Assembly (NCBI GenBank): GCA_019720755.1
Contig: CP081303.1
Coordinates: 1,054,001 to 1,118,000 of the forward strand
Reading direction: 5' to 3'
DNA: 64,000 bases
Source of the DNA: Prolixibacteraceae bacterium
Lineage (GTDB): Bacteria > Bacteroidota > Bacteroidia > Bacteroidales > Prolixibacteraceae
The translations under genes were made by a program, and so were the position numbers. The notes under the pieces were generated by a model. It saw only the letters and a program-made list of their open reading frames with translations. It made no database searches and was not told the origin of the DNA. This document shows, piece by piece, positions 31,616-40,036 of this stretch (position 1 is the first letter of the stretch; each line of letters opens with the position of its first letter).

Positions 31616-31667
31616 AACGTAGCGGTATAAGTGGGGCAGGAGGTTGTTCAGTACACCTCTCGTCATT

Positions 31668-31696
31668 GGAATATATCTCTCGAAGAGATATATTCC
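31668..31696. repeat. Perfect 13-bp hairpin after the PepSY gene
   Basis: GGAATATATCTCT (31668-31680) and AGAGATATATTCC (31684-31696) are exact complements around a three-base loop. There is no T-run after it, so it is not a standard intrinsic terminator. It begins 53 bases after the PepSY stop and could be an RNA-stabilising hairpin or a protein-binding palindrome. Confidence 0.6.
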
Positions 31697-32009
31697 GTGT
31701 CTAAGTCGTTTATATCAATACTCTTTATTGAAAGATTGCCTTGGGTTGGTCAAGAGATAGTTTACTGGTGTATCTGTTTTCCATTGAATGTTAACAAAAA
31801 AAAACATATATTGTGTATGTAAACTGTTCTGTTGACAAAACCGTGGACTAAATAGGGTCGTCATTTGAATCTATTTTTATGGTTTCTTCCTGATAAGGTT
31901 TCTGGGAATGTGGTTTTTTTTTGATCTTCTGTTTATCTCTTAATGTTTACGAAAAGATCGTTTTATCTTAGAAAAGTATAATTTTAATAAATTCTTATAA
32001 GTGTTTAAT

Positions 32010-32513
32010 ATGAGCGAATTAGAAGAGGATTTGTCTGTCCCCAAAGAAGAGAAGGTAGAGCATAGGCTCTATACCAAATGGCGACCAAGAATGGAGTATG
32101 TAAAAATCACATTACAGATGCTAATCGGTGTGTTTATTATGATTTTTACTTTTTATCATCTTTATCTATTTGTTTTTAGGTATAATGATATCCGCTCCAT
32201 GGTGCATACACCGACGCTCCTACATGGAATCTCTTACGGATTGTTTGCTTATGCAGGTATAGAAATAGGATATAGTTTCTTTGTTAATGGTGTTGGTGAG
32301 GCTGTGAAACCCTTGATTACTACAATCTCCGCTATAATGTTAATTGTTCTAGACGGAACGACAAACAAGGAAAGTATATCCTGTGTATTTATGTTATTGA
32401 TCGCATTATGGTTTGTATTTTTCTTAAATAGAAAATATATTGAAAATAGATCTAGTGGTTGTAGTATGAAGAATATAAAGGATCTTTTTTCTAAAGATTC
32501 TGACAAGAAATAG
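32010..32513 (+). CDS. Four-helix membrane protein, paralogue of the split gene at 49909
   Basis: The 167-residue protein has a charged N-terminus and four hydrophobic segments: LQMLIGVFIMIFTFYHLYLF, a second (HGISYGLFAYAGIEIGYSFF), SAIMLIVLDG, and SCVFMLLIALWFVFFL. It ends in a basic tail (DLFSKDSDKK). The motif GISxGLxxxxGIxxGYxxFxxGxxEAVxPL is shared with the reconstructed gene at 49909-51645, so the two are paralogues. The topology recalls PsiE-type phosphate-starvation proteins, but that link is only a guess. I used ATG 32010 instead of the GTG at 32001. Function is unknown. Confidence 0.7.
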   Translation: MSELEEDLSVPKEEKVEHRLYTKWRPRMEYVKITLQMLIGVFIMIFTFYHLYLFVFRYNDIRSMVHTPTLLHGISYGLFAYAGIEIGYSFFVNGVGEAVKPLITTISAIMLIVLDGTTNKESISCVFMLLIALWFVFFLNRKYIENRSSGCSMKNIKDLFSKDSDKK

Positions 32514-32847
32514 TGCATTAATACGAAATGATTTTTTTGAATAAACCTTTTGTTCTAAGAGGTTTATTTTGTGTTTATTGATCTGTTTGTTCGGGTGTTG
32601 TGACGAAATATGAATCGTGTAGTACTATTGCTTTTGTCTCTGTATAATCCTCAATATATTCTCTTTTTATCAGGGTCTTATCTGTTCAAATAATGCGTTA
32701 TGCCAAGATAATATAGGCTACCATTTTTAATCTAATCAGGCTTGTTTCTCCTTTAAAAAAACTTATAAATAGATATAATGCGTTGTATGATTTATTCAGA
32801 AGCAGAATCTTTTATATCTTGGTTTTCTTTCAAATAAAACTATAGAT
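32514..32847. other. Intergenic region, nothing recognised
   Basis: AT-rich spacer between the four-helix membrane protein and the EEP gene. I see no gene, hairpin or repeat beyond short A/T runs. Confidence 0.5.
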
Positions 32848-33612
32848 ATGGCCTTTAAAACACTCTTTTTAGTACTCTCTTTCTTGTGCCTTTATGTGCA
32901 AGCACAACCAAAACAAGATAAAGAGATTCGTATCATGACCTACAACATCCACCACGGAGCTGATAGTGATGGAAAGTTAAACCTGTCGAATATTGGGTCT
33001 ATTATCCAAGAAAATAACTTAGATATCGTTTTTCTTCAAGAGGTGGACTACAATGTCTCTAGATCGGGCAATAAAAACCAATCTCTATTATTGGGTGCAC
33101 AGACCCAATTAATGCCCCTCTTTGGGAAAGCAATCTCGCTAAATCGTGGGGCTTATGGTGTTGCTCTCCTCTCCAAATATAATGTATTGAAGTCAGAGGT
33201 TCACAAGTTGCCACATACTTCCTCTACAGAGCAGAGAGTGGCTTTGGAATCGATCCTAGCACTCCCTTGTGGAAAGAGAATACGTGTGATCAATGCCCAT
33301 CTTACGCATGTTTCAGAGACACTCAGATCCAAACAATTGGCCTATATTCAAAAGCTTGTGCATGATGAAATACCAACTATTCTGTCTGGTGACTTGAATG
33401 CGTTGCCTCAGGAGGTTCGAAAGAATATGCCCCAATGGAAGTTTACAAATAAAGCGAAAGATACCACTTATCCAGCTTTAAACCCTCAAGATAAGATTGA
33501 CTATATACTTATCGATTCTCCTCATAATTGGCACGTTATCAGTTCTAAGGTAGTGGATCGACCCGAAGCTTCAGACCATCTTCCACTGATCTCTGTATTA
33601 AAGTTAAACTAA
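32848..33612 (+). CDS. Secreted endonuclease/exonuclease/phosphatase (EEP) family protein
   Basis: The 254-residue protein has a signal peptide (LFLVLSFLCLYVQAQ). The EEP catalytic fold is complete: MTYNIHHG (Asn), FLQEVD (Glu, Mg ligand), NRGAYGVALLSK, INAHLTH, LSGDLNAL (Asp-x-Asn) and SDHLPL (Asp-His) in the expected order. Such secreted enzymes hydrolyse phosphodiester bonds, for example sphingomyelinase-like, inositol phosphatase or extracellular nuclease activity. The sequence does not tell which. It is monocistronic. Confidence 0.88.
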   Translation: MAFKTLFLVLSFLCLYVQAQPKQDKEIRIMTYNIHHGADSDGKLNLSNIGSIIQENNLDIVFLQEVDYNVSRSGNKNQSLLLGAQTQLMPLFGKAISLNRGAYGVALLSKYNVLKSEVHKLPHTSSTEQRVALESILALPCGKRIRVINAHLTHVSETLRSKQLAYIQKLVHDEIPTILSGDLNALPQEVRKNMPQWKFTNKAKDTTYPALNPQDKIDYILIDSPHNWHVISSKVVDRPEASDHLPLISVLKLN

Positions 33613-34135
33613 GTTTATGTTTTAGGGAGCTTTATGAAGTATGTTGTGCTTGCTGTAAAAAAAAAGATCAAGATTCTGTTTCTAAGAACACTATTTAGAT
33701 TCGAATGTCAAGAGCAATTCTACGAAAGTATTTAGCCTTAACATGCTTTTCATTTTGTAATTGATGAGATAAAATTATACGAGGGTTTTACAACCATAAG
33801 TCTTTTAGTGAGCATTCGTTGTATCATTGCTTAGCCATATGGTTGTGTGATGTTTTTTTTAGTCTTTCGAGTTATAAATATTCTTTTTTTGATGATCTGA
33901 ATGACTATAACGTATTTCCACCAAATCTATTACTCGTGTAATCTTAGGTGTTGTTACCTTTAGCGATGATCCCATCAGTTATGGGTCGTTGTATGATATT
34001 TTTTGTTTAAAAATATGTAATTTAAAAAGAAAAATCATTGCATTGTCAAATCAATGAACTTTCTCGTTGGAGATAACATTTATAGGGTATGTACTTTTTT
34101 AAAGACTGTACCGAACGGATAATATTAAAATAGAT
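33613..34135. other. Intergenic region, nothing recognised
   Basis: About 520 bases upstream of the MscS gene, AT-rich, with stops in all frames. I see no RNA gene or clear repeat. Confidence 0.5.
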
Positions 34136-34969
34136 ATGGAGACAATAAAAAGCATCTTAGACTTTAGCCTGCTACACATCGGAACCTTTCAAATAACGGT
34201 GTCAAGTATTCTCGTAGTTATATTGGTGGCTATGCTAACCAAGCTGTTGTTGAGGCTGCTTGAAAAAGCACTAATCCAAAAAAGACTCTTTACCACACTG
34301 GATGATGGCACTGCTTATGCATTGCTCCAAATTATTAAATACTTCATATGGATCATATCTATTGCTTTTATACTTGAGACCCTTGGTGTGAAAGTGACGA
34401 TTCTGATTGCTGGTTCTGCTGCACTGTTGGTTGGGGTTGGTTTGGGACTACAACAGACTTTTAATGATATTATTTCGGGGTTGATATTGCTTTCAGAACG
34501 CTCCATTAAGATGGGAGATATCTTGGAAATTGATGGGGATGTGGTGAAAGTCGAAGAGATTGGACTTCGTACTTCTAAAGGTCTCAATAGAGACGATATT
34601 GCGGTGATTATCCCAAATTCATTAATCACGACAAACAAAGTGATCAACTGGAGTCACCAATCGAAGAATACTCGCTTTCAGATCAATGTAGGGGTGAGTT
34701 ATGGGAGTGATATACCATTAGTTTGTGATACACTTGAAAAAAGTGTGAGAGAACATCCTGATATCCATCACGATGACTCTATTGAGGTACGACTAGTCGA
34801 TTTTGGGGCCTCTTCTCTCGACTTTGAAGTGTTCTTCTATTCTGAAAATATCTTTAAGATAGAGAAGGTGAAAAGTGATATTCGTAAAATTATATACCAA
34901 CGACTCAATGAAAACCATATTAATATCCCATTCCCTCAAATGGATGTGCATATGATTCCGAATAAATAA
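34136..34969 (+). CDS. mscS: Small-conductance mechanosensitive channel (MscS family)
   Basis: The 277-residue protein has three N-terminal membrane helices (about 15-35, 60-85 and 88-112). The pore helix is glycine/alanine-rich (GSAALLVGVGLGLQQTFNDI). The MscS beta domain follows (MGDILEIDGDVVKVEEIGLR, PNSLITTNKVINWS), then the alpha/beta C-terminal domain ending INIPFPQMDVHMI. The channel opens on membrane tension during osmotic downshock. Length is close to that of E. coli MscS (286). It is monocistronic. Confidence 0.92.
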   Translation: METIKSILDFSLLHIGTFQITVSSILVVILVAMLTKLLLRLLEKALIQKRLFTTLDDGTAYALLQIIKYFIWIISIAFILETLGVKVTILIAGSAALLVGVGLGLQQTFNDIISGLILLSERSIKMGDILEIDGDVVKVEEIGLRTSKGLNRDDIAVIIPNSLITTNKVINWSHQSKNTRFQINVGVSYGSDIPLVCDTLEKSVREHPDIHHDDSIEVRLVDFGASSLDFEVFFYSENIFKIEKVKSDIRKIIYQRLNENHINIPFPQMDVHMIPNK

Positions 34970-35573
34970 GTGACTATGTCATGTGGTTCCTGTGCTTCGA
35001 CAAGGGATTTCCGAGTTTGTCAAAGGGGTCTGTAAATTAGATTCGGCTCCGTAGATATCATATATATCAGGGATTAAGTGGATCTAGAGCTTGTCGAAGG
35101 GGGCAGTAAACGTAACTGCTCAGAGACTAGTGAAAATCAAACACAATTGGTGTCCAACTACAATGTTGACTTTATTGGTGGTTTAAGAATTTAGTTATGC
35201 ATGTTCAAACACTGAGACTCGAATATTTGATCGATTTTCAAAAATATAATGATGCCGATTATTGGAATAATGTTCCTAGTCACTCAATGGAACCATAGTT
35301 AATAACGTAGGTAATATCGTATTCAAAGAAATAAAAATGAGACAAGCTTTCTTACTATTCGGTAAAGTATAAGGTATCGTTACAAGTAAACATCGAACTA
35401 TTAAATCAATAACAGCTTCATAAAACAAAAATTGTTTTAAATTAGTGCCTACAAATAAAAGTCCAGAATATCAGCCACAAGATATTCCAGTCTCTACCAT
35501 TTCAAAGATCTTTAGAGTTCTAGGATGTGTAAAGAAATTCTAAATTATAGTAACTTGCTGAAATAAAAAGGTT
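34970..35573. other. Intergenic region with degenerate REP-like units
   Basis: No gene is visible. Three pieces resembling the CTTCGACAAG palindrome family occur near 34994-35006, 35011-35028 and 35087-35103, in mixed orientation. The remaining 450 bases are AT-rich and I can assign nothing to them. This is the boundary between ordinary chromosome and the accessory region that begins with ptuA. Confidence 0.55.
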
Positions 35574-36809
35574 ATGTCGAAAATATTTATCTCACAACTT
35601 CATATAAACAAACTCTTATCAATCAATGATACTTCCATTGATGTGTCAAATAGTCAATTAAAGCATCTGATTATTACAGGGAAAAATGGATCTGGTAAAA
35701 CAATGCTTTTAAATTCAATAATGGATTTTTTTCGTTTTGATTGTTACGAAGCTCCTCATGTACAAAAAAATTTAGATGATAGATTGTATCTAAGAGATAA
35801 ATTAAATATTGGCAAATTAGATCATAAGGAGCAAAAAAAAATTAAATCAAAATATGACGAAGTTTTTAGTCGGACGAGTGATGTTTTTAGAACTTTGGAA
35901 GTACATATGATTCCTTCTATGGATGAATCTTTTACCCTAGTTGAATCAGGGAAAGCCATATTTACAATGTTCTCTGCCAATAGAAGAGTTGATATGTTAA
36001 TCCCAAAGAATCCTATTAAACCTAGTTTTGTACATGGATCTTCATTTATAAAAGATCATAAACAATCGAAAGAATTTGTTAAGTTTCTTGTTGATTTAAA
36101 GGTTCAAGAAGCTCTTGCACGTAATGAAGGTGAAATTAAAGAGGCCGATAAGATTAGAGATTGGTTTACTTCATTCACTGATTTATTAAAACGTCTATTT
36201 GAAGATCAATATCTCAAATTAAATTTTGATTTTAGAACTTATCAGTTTACGATTCATTCTGAAGATAAAGTGTTTGGTTTTAATGAACTATCGGATGGAT
36301 ATTCTGCTGTAATAGATATTATTGCAGACTTGATTTTAGCTATGCAAAACGAAGATGGTTCTTTGAATGGTATTTATGATAAGCCTGGTATTGTTTTAAT
36401 TGATGAAGTCGAGACTCATCTTCACTTAAAACTTCAAAAGGAGATTATGCCATTTCTAACAACCGTATTTCCGAATATTCAATTTATTGTAACCACACAC
36501 TCTCCATTCGTTCTTTCTTCATTGGATAATGCTGTAGCTTATGATCTGGAGAAGAAACAAAAACTTACAGATTTACAAGAGTATTCTTATGAGTCATTAA
36601 CAGAAGGGTATTTTAAAGTAAAAACCGAATCATCTTATCTAGGTCTAAAATTGAAGAGAGTGGAAGAGCTTCTTAAACTAGAAACAAAAGATAAAGCTCA
36701 AGATCGAGAGTTGAAAGAATTGATTGAATTATTTGACAATTTAAATCATGCTGTTACACCGGACAATGTGATTGCAAAGTATAATAAACTTCTTTTACGT
36801 TATCTATAG
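35574..36809 (+). CDS. ptuA: PtuA-like AAA ATPase (Septu-type defence)
   Basis: The 411-residue ATPase of the AAA_21/RecF-like type has Walker A GKNGSGKT at 36-43, a central insertion, the signature region FNELSDGYSAVID near 238-250, Walker B GIVLIDEVETHLHL near 273-286, and the switch histidine TTHSPFVLSSL near 307-317. The next gene starts four bases downstream and encodes an HNH nuclease of the PtuB type, so the pair matches the known Septu anti-phage system in order and spacing. In Septu, PtuA forms a hexameric ATPase that controls PtuB. Here the partner carries an internal stop, so the system may be dead. Confidence 0.82.
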   Translation: MSKIFISQLHINKLLSINDTSIDVSNSQLKHLIITGKNGSGKTMLLNSIMDFFRFDCYEAPHVQKNLDDRLYLRDKLNIGKLDHKEQKKIKSKYDEVFSRTSDVFRTLEVHMIPSMDESFTLVESGKAIFTMFSANRRVDMLIPKNPIKPSFVHGSSFIKDHKQSKEFVKFLVDLKVQEALARNEGEIKEADKIRDWFTSFTDLLKRLFEDQYLKLNFDFRTYQFTIHSEDKVFGFNELSDGYSAVIDIIADLILAMQNEDGSLNGIYDKPGIVLIDEVETHLHLKLQKEIMPFLTTVFPNIQFIVTTHSPFVLSSLDNAVAYDLEKKQKLTDLQEYSYESLTEGYFKVKTESSYLGLKLKRVEELLKLETKDKAQDRELKELIELFDNLNHAVTPDNVIAKYNKLLLRYL

Positions 36810-36812
36810 GCC

Positions 36813-37439
36813 ATGATTAAAACCAATAAAAGTAAAGAAATACCAATTAGCCTTTTAAAAAAGAAGAAATATGATGATGAAGATGTTCGAAAATTACTAA
36901 ATAAAGATCATCATAATAAATGCTATTAATGTGAGAGTAAGGTGAACCATGTCTTTGAGATTGAACATCTACTTCCAAAAGCCAAATATCCAGATTTAAA
37001 ATATGATTGGAAAAACCTGTTTCTAGTTTGCCCATACTGTAATGGACGAAAATCTAATAACCTTGAGATTCTTAATCCTGCAGAATATGATTTAAAGAAT
37101 ATTCTAGAACAGCGAATTGATGATGATATAAACTGCATAGAATTAAAAGGGTTGATCCAGGATCCACGCATGGAGGATACGATATCACTTTTAAAACATC
37201 TAGTAAATGGAAAGGATGGATTAAGGGATTTGAAAACACAGATTCTATTTGATAACATTCAATATGAAGTAAAAAGTTTTCTTGGCAATCTTGTAAGGTA
37301 TAAAAGAGATAGATCCACTGAAAACAGAAAAGTAATAGAAGATTCTATTCATGTCAAAAAAGAGTTCTTAGGCCTTAAGTATTGGATACTTAGTGATTTT
37401 AATCTTTTATCTGAATTTGAAAATATCATTAATTGGTAA
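36813..37439 (+). pseudogene. ptuB: PtuB-like HNH nuclease with in-frame TAA at codon 39
   Basis: Read through, the frame has 209 codons and gives HHNKCY-stop-CESKV, then FEIEHLLPKAKYPDLKYDW and FLVCPYCNGRKSNN. This is the PtuB/HNH pattern: CxxC, E-H, CxxC, N. The TAA at 36927-36929 replaces the second middle residue of the first zinc knuckle; related proteins usually have tyrosine or another residue there, so TAT or TAC to TAA is a single-base change. Downstream the frame is intact to a natural stop, which suggests a recent mutation, an assembly error or read-through. A GTG at 36942 could restart but would lose the first knuckle. Confidence 0.78.
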
Positions 37440-37519
37440 GATATTATATCAACAAAAGAAACTTTTATTCCCCTTTGTGTAGATTTCTCTATTTTTTACC
37501 CATAGGTTTTGATACCCTT

Positions 37520-37700
37520 GCCGTTTCAATAATACCTGCAAAAGATAATTTTATCCATTGATTGAGATCATCATTACTTCTTATTCTTGTTTAGTTCTTG
37601 ACATACTGCACACGATTATTTTCAAAATATACCGAATCAAAGAATTAAGGCCCGTTTGTAGTTTGAGAAGTTTATTCGAGCAAAACCTTTATGTCTTTTG
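37520..37700 (-). pseudogene. Deleted fic remnant (decayed copy of the 38512 gene)
   Basis: Bases 37520-37640 align with the interior of the intact fic gene (38795-38915), sharing for example TTTCAATAAT and CATTGATTGAGATCAT. Bases 37655-37700 align with its start region (39597-39650), sharing TTGAGAAGTTT and TTTTGTATTACATG. Everything between is missing, so this is an internal deletion of a second fic copy. The 41-bp repeat sequence lies just beyond its 3' side (37478-37510). Confidence 0.65.
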
Positions 37701-37733
37701 TATTACATGTTATTTCTTACACGAAATAGCTTG

Positions 37734-37806
37734 TTTTATTCGTTTGAAATGTGGTCAACTAAAAAAAAGCTGATATTTTTAGTTTGAAATGTAGTGAATA
37801 AAAAAA
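37734..37806. repeat. Palindromic TTTTTAGT-TGA array, two units (decayed module)
   Basis: Two units, at 37734-37768 and 37776-37806, share GTTTGAAATGTxGT with T-rich left and A-rich right arms, spaced about 42 bp. They lie just upstream of the fic remnant's start, as the intact array does at 39674. Confidence 0.6.
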
Positions 37807-37829
37807 TGGCTGAAGTTTTATTAAACCAA

Positions 37830-38365
37830 AGTATTCGATTATCTTCTTTACCGTTCCTTCCTCTATTCCGATATGAGAAGCAAAGATTACACAAATAAGA
37901 ATGATGAGGATTATTAACTCATGGGGTTTTCTATTGAGTTATTTTCCCCCCCTTCACTAAAATTTCACGAACCTTGATAGTTTCCTGTATCACTATATTT
38001 TATGATCTCAGATTATGGGGTATTTGTATCTTAATATTGTAAGAACGGTTCTCTTTTTTGTCTTTTTCGCGAATTACAATCTTGAAAGTTGCCATTATAT
38101 AGAGGTTTAGGGTGATTTCTTAGGGTCAAACATAGGTCAAATATTTGTTTCAATATTTGCAAAAAAAACATGCGAAATGGGTGTTTTTTTGATGAAAATT
38201 AAGATGTAGAGCATCAAAAATTGGCATAAAAAAAGCGATTAAGATCGTTTCTTAACTCTCCTAATCGCTTTAATGTTAGATGTTTATCATGTAAAATACT
38301 TGTCGTGAAACAAGCAATGTAGAAAAACGTCTAATTAGGTATTCATTGCACCATAGATGTTTTGG
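37830..38365. repeat. Left copy of ~530-bp direct repeat; ends in a fabG 3' fragment
   Basis: This block matches 58307-58830 over nearly its full length, with long identical stretches (about 37875-38135) and a diverged patch near 38140-38225. It includes a remnant of the small 45-residue ORF, a spacer beginning near 37910, the fabG-type terminator hairpin (38230-38275), and TTAGGTATTCATTGCACCA at 38335, which is the last codons and stop of fabG. Identity ends about 12 bases after that. No fabG body is present here. It is either an att-like duplication or a recombinational repeat. Confidence 0.82.
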
Positions 38366-38511
38366 TAATTTCTGTATGTTGTTGATATATAATGTTTTGT
38401 GATATTTTGTTTAAGTCAGGGTACAATATTGATCAAACATTCTGCAAAAAAAGTAAAATAATACTCATTTTGTAGTCTTAATGTACTAATATCTATTGAA
38501 TTGTGGAGTAA
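38366..38511. other. Short spacer between left repeat and fic
   Basis: AT-rich sequence after the fabG 3' fragment and before the stop of fic. It contains no gene or clear hairpin. Confidence 0.4.
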
Positions 38512-39633
38512 TTATTCAAATAGAGATAGATACTCATCGAAGCGATATAATTTACTTTTTCCATTATTCTCAAGTTCTTTTATAATCCCAGCTCCTATAA
38601 GATCTTTAATTATCTTGTATGCTGTAGGGGCTGAAACCCCACTGATTTCTGAAATCATTTCGAAATTGACTACTGGGTTACTAAATAGCTTATTTGTTAT
38701 TTTGTATATCACTTTTGATCTTGGTAATGACAACACCTTCTCATCAATTCTATTTTTAAGCTTAATGATCTTGTCAAATGTAGTGGAACTATTTTTTGCT
38801 GTTTCAATAATTCCGACCAAAAAGAATTTTAACCATTGATTGAGATCATTATCTCTTCTAACTCTTGTCAAATTATCGTAATACAGCATACGATGCTTTT
38901 CAAAATAATCTGAAAGATAAAGTACCGGTCTTTTTAAAAGTCCTTTTTCAACTAAGTAAAGTGTAATTAAAAGTCTTCCCACTCTTCCATTTCCATCTAG
39001 AAAAGGATGGATTGTTTCAAATTGATAATGTATTATTGCAATCTTTATAAGATCTGGACACGGTATCATATCGTTATGAGCAAATTTTTCAATGTCACTC
39101 ATTAGTTCATTCACTGTATCAAATGAAGGAGATATAAATGTAGCATCTTTTAAAGAGGCACCACCAATCCAATTTTGACTTGTACGAAATTTCCCTGGTA
39201 ATTTATGTTTTCCTCTTACTCCTTGTAATAAGGTTTCATGAGTTTCTTTTATTAGTCGAGTTGAAAAGGGAAGTGTATCCAATCTATCAATTGCTTGATT
39301 CAGAGCTGTTACATAATTCTGTACTTCCTCCCAATCATGACGTCTCTCGTCATTTATCTCATCGATCTCTTTAAATGCTTCTTCAATATTGGTTCTAGTT
39401 CCTTCAATTCTACTCGATTGAGTTGCCTCTTTAACAACATGCATACGTATAAATAGATCTATGTCTGGAATAAAGTCAGAGAAAGAATCCAGTTTACCAA
39501 GCTCTCTATCTGCTTCGCTTAATAACTGAATAAGTTGCATGTCATCCAATATCCATTCTTTATCAATTTTTTCAGGCTGGAAACTATTATATGTTCCTTG
39601 GTTGAGAAGTTTTCCAGAGATAAAATTCTTCAT
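38512..39633 (-). CDS. Fic/DOC-family AMP-transferase with C-terminal winged helix
   Basis: The 373-residue protein has an N-terminal Fic_N region, the class II inhibitory motif SSRIEG (residues 73-78) and the catalytic motif HPFLDGNGRVGR (209-220). A C-terminal winged helix follows (EISGVSAPTAYKIIKDLIGA, then KSKLYRFDEYL). Such enzymes transfer AMP to target proteins; the inhibitory glutamate keeps the enzyme silent until relieved. The winged helix suggests it also binds DNA. Directly upstream lies a four-unit palindromic array (39674-39832), a natural candidate for autoregulation. A decayed second copy is at 37520. Confidence 0.9.
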   Translation of the reverse strand: MKNFISGKLLNQGTYNSFQPEKIDKEWILDDMQLIQLLSEADRELGKLDSFSDFIPDIDLFIRMHVVKEATQSSRIEGTRTNIEEAFKEIDEINDERRHDWEEVQNYVTALNQAIDRLDTLPFSTRLIKETHETLLQGVRGKHKLPGKFRTSQNWIGGASLKDATFISPSFDTVNELMSDIEKFAHNDMIPCPDLIKIAIIHYQFETIHPFLDGNGRVGRLLITLYLVEKGLLKRPVLYLSDYFEKHRMLYYDNLTRVRRDNDLNQWLKFFLVGIIETAKNSSTTFDKIIKLKNRIDEKVLSLPRSKVIYKITNKLFSNPVVNFEMISEISGVSAPTAYKIIKDLIGAGIIKELENNGKSKLYRFDEYLSLFE

Positions 39634-39673
39634 ATTTTTTGTATTACATGTGATTTGTAGTACAAAAATACCT

Positions 39674-39832
39674 TATTTTTTTAGTTAGAGTTTTAGTCAA
39701 CTAAAAAAAACTCACTTTTTTTTAGTTGAAAACAATCTCAACTAAAAAATTCTTCATTTTTTTTAGTTGAAAGTGATTATTGCTAAAAAAAATCGTGTTT
39801 TTTTTAGTCGAAGTCGTATATAACTAAAAAAA
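39674..39832. repeat. Palindromic array, four units of ~41 bp, upstream of fic
   Basis: Four imperfect inverted repeats start near 39674, 39715, 39755 and 39796. Each has the shape TTTTTTAGTTGA-N(7-9)-TCAACTAAAAAA, more degenerate in the last two. The period is 40-41 bp, close to four helical turns, so bound dimers would lie on one DNA face. The array sits between the divergent ends of fic (start 39633) and the small ORF (39864-40001). It probably contains the fic promoter and its operators. Confidence 0.7.
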
Positions 39833-39858
39833 GAGAGAATGTTTACTTCTCTCTTTTT
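39828..39858. terminator. Hairpin terminator of the 45-residue ORF
   Basis: AAAAAGAGAGA (39828-39838) pairs with TCTCTCTTTTT (39848-39858). For minus-strand transcripts it lies just after the stop of the small ORF at 39864, with a T-run supplied by the left arm's complement. Confidence 0.7.
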
Positions 39859-39863
39859 TATTA

Positions 39864-40001
39864 CTATCTCTTGGGCCTTCCAAATAAGAAGGCAATAATT
39901 AAACCTAAGTATTCGATCAACTTCTTTACCGTTCCTTCCTCTATTCCGATATGAGAAGCGAAGATCACGCAAATAAGAATGATGAGGAAAACTTGTATCA
40001 T
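39864..40001 (-). CDS. 45-residue small membrane protein (conserved in the fic module)
   Basis: The frame starts ATG at 40001 and reads MIQVFLIILICVIFASHIG, then EEGTVKKLIEYLGLIIAFLF and the basic end GRPKR. That gives two hydrophobic helices joined by a short charged loop. It is too short for the usual size cut-off. A diverged relative at 58262-58390 keeps the same frame with mostly conservative changes (SLIGIADGTVKKLIEYL), which indicates protein-level selection. That relative and the one at 37830 have lost their ATG. A hairpin terminator follows. The function is unknown; a toxin-like or regulatory small membrane protein is possible. Confidence 0.6.
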   Translation of the reverse strand: MIQVFLIILICVIFASHIGIEEGTVKKLIEYLGLIIAFLFGRPKR

Positions 40002-40036
40002 CCTTTTAGATAATATATTACTTTATTTTTGTTTTA

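Noticed and set aside
37734-39832. Periodic ~41-bp palindromes as a CRISPR array
   Set aside because: Units are imperfect inverted repeats with AT-rich arms and very short loops rather than constant direct repeats with unique 30-bp spacers, and no cas gene is present.
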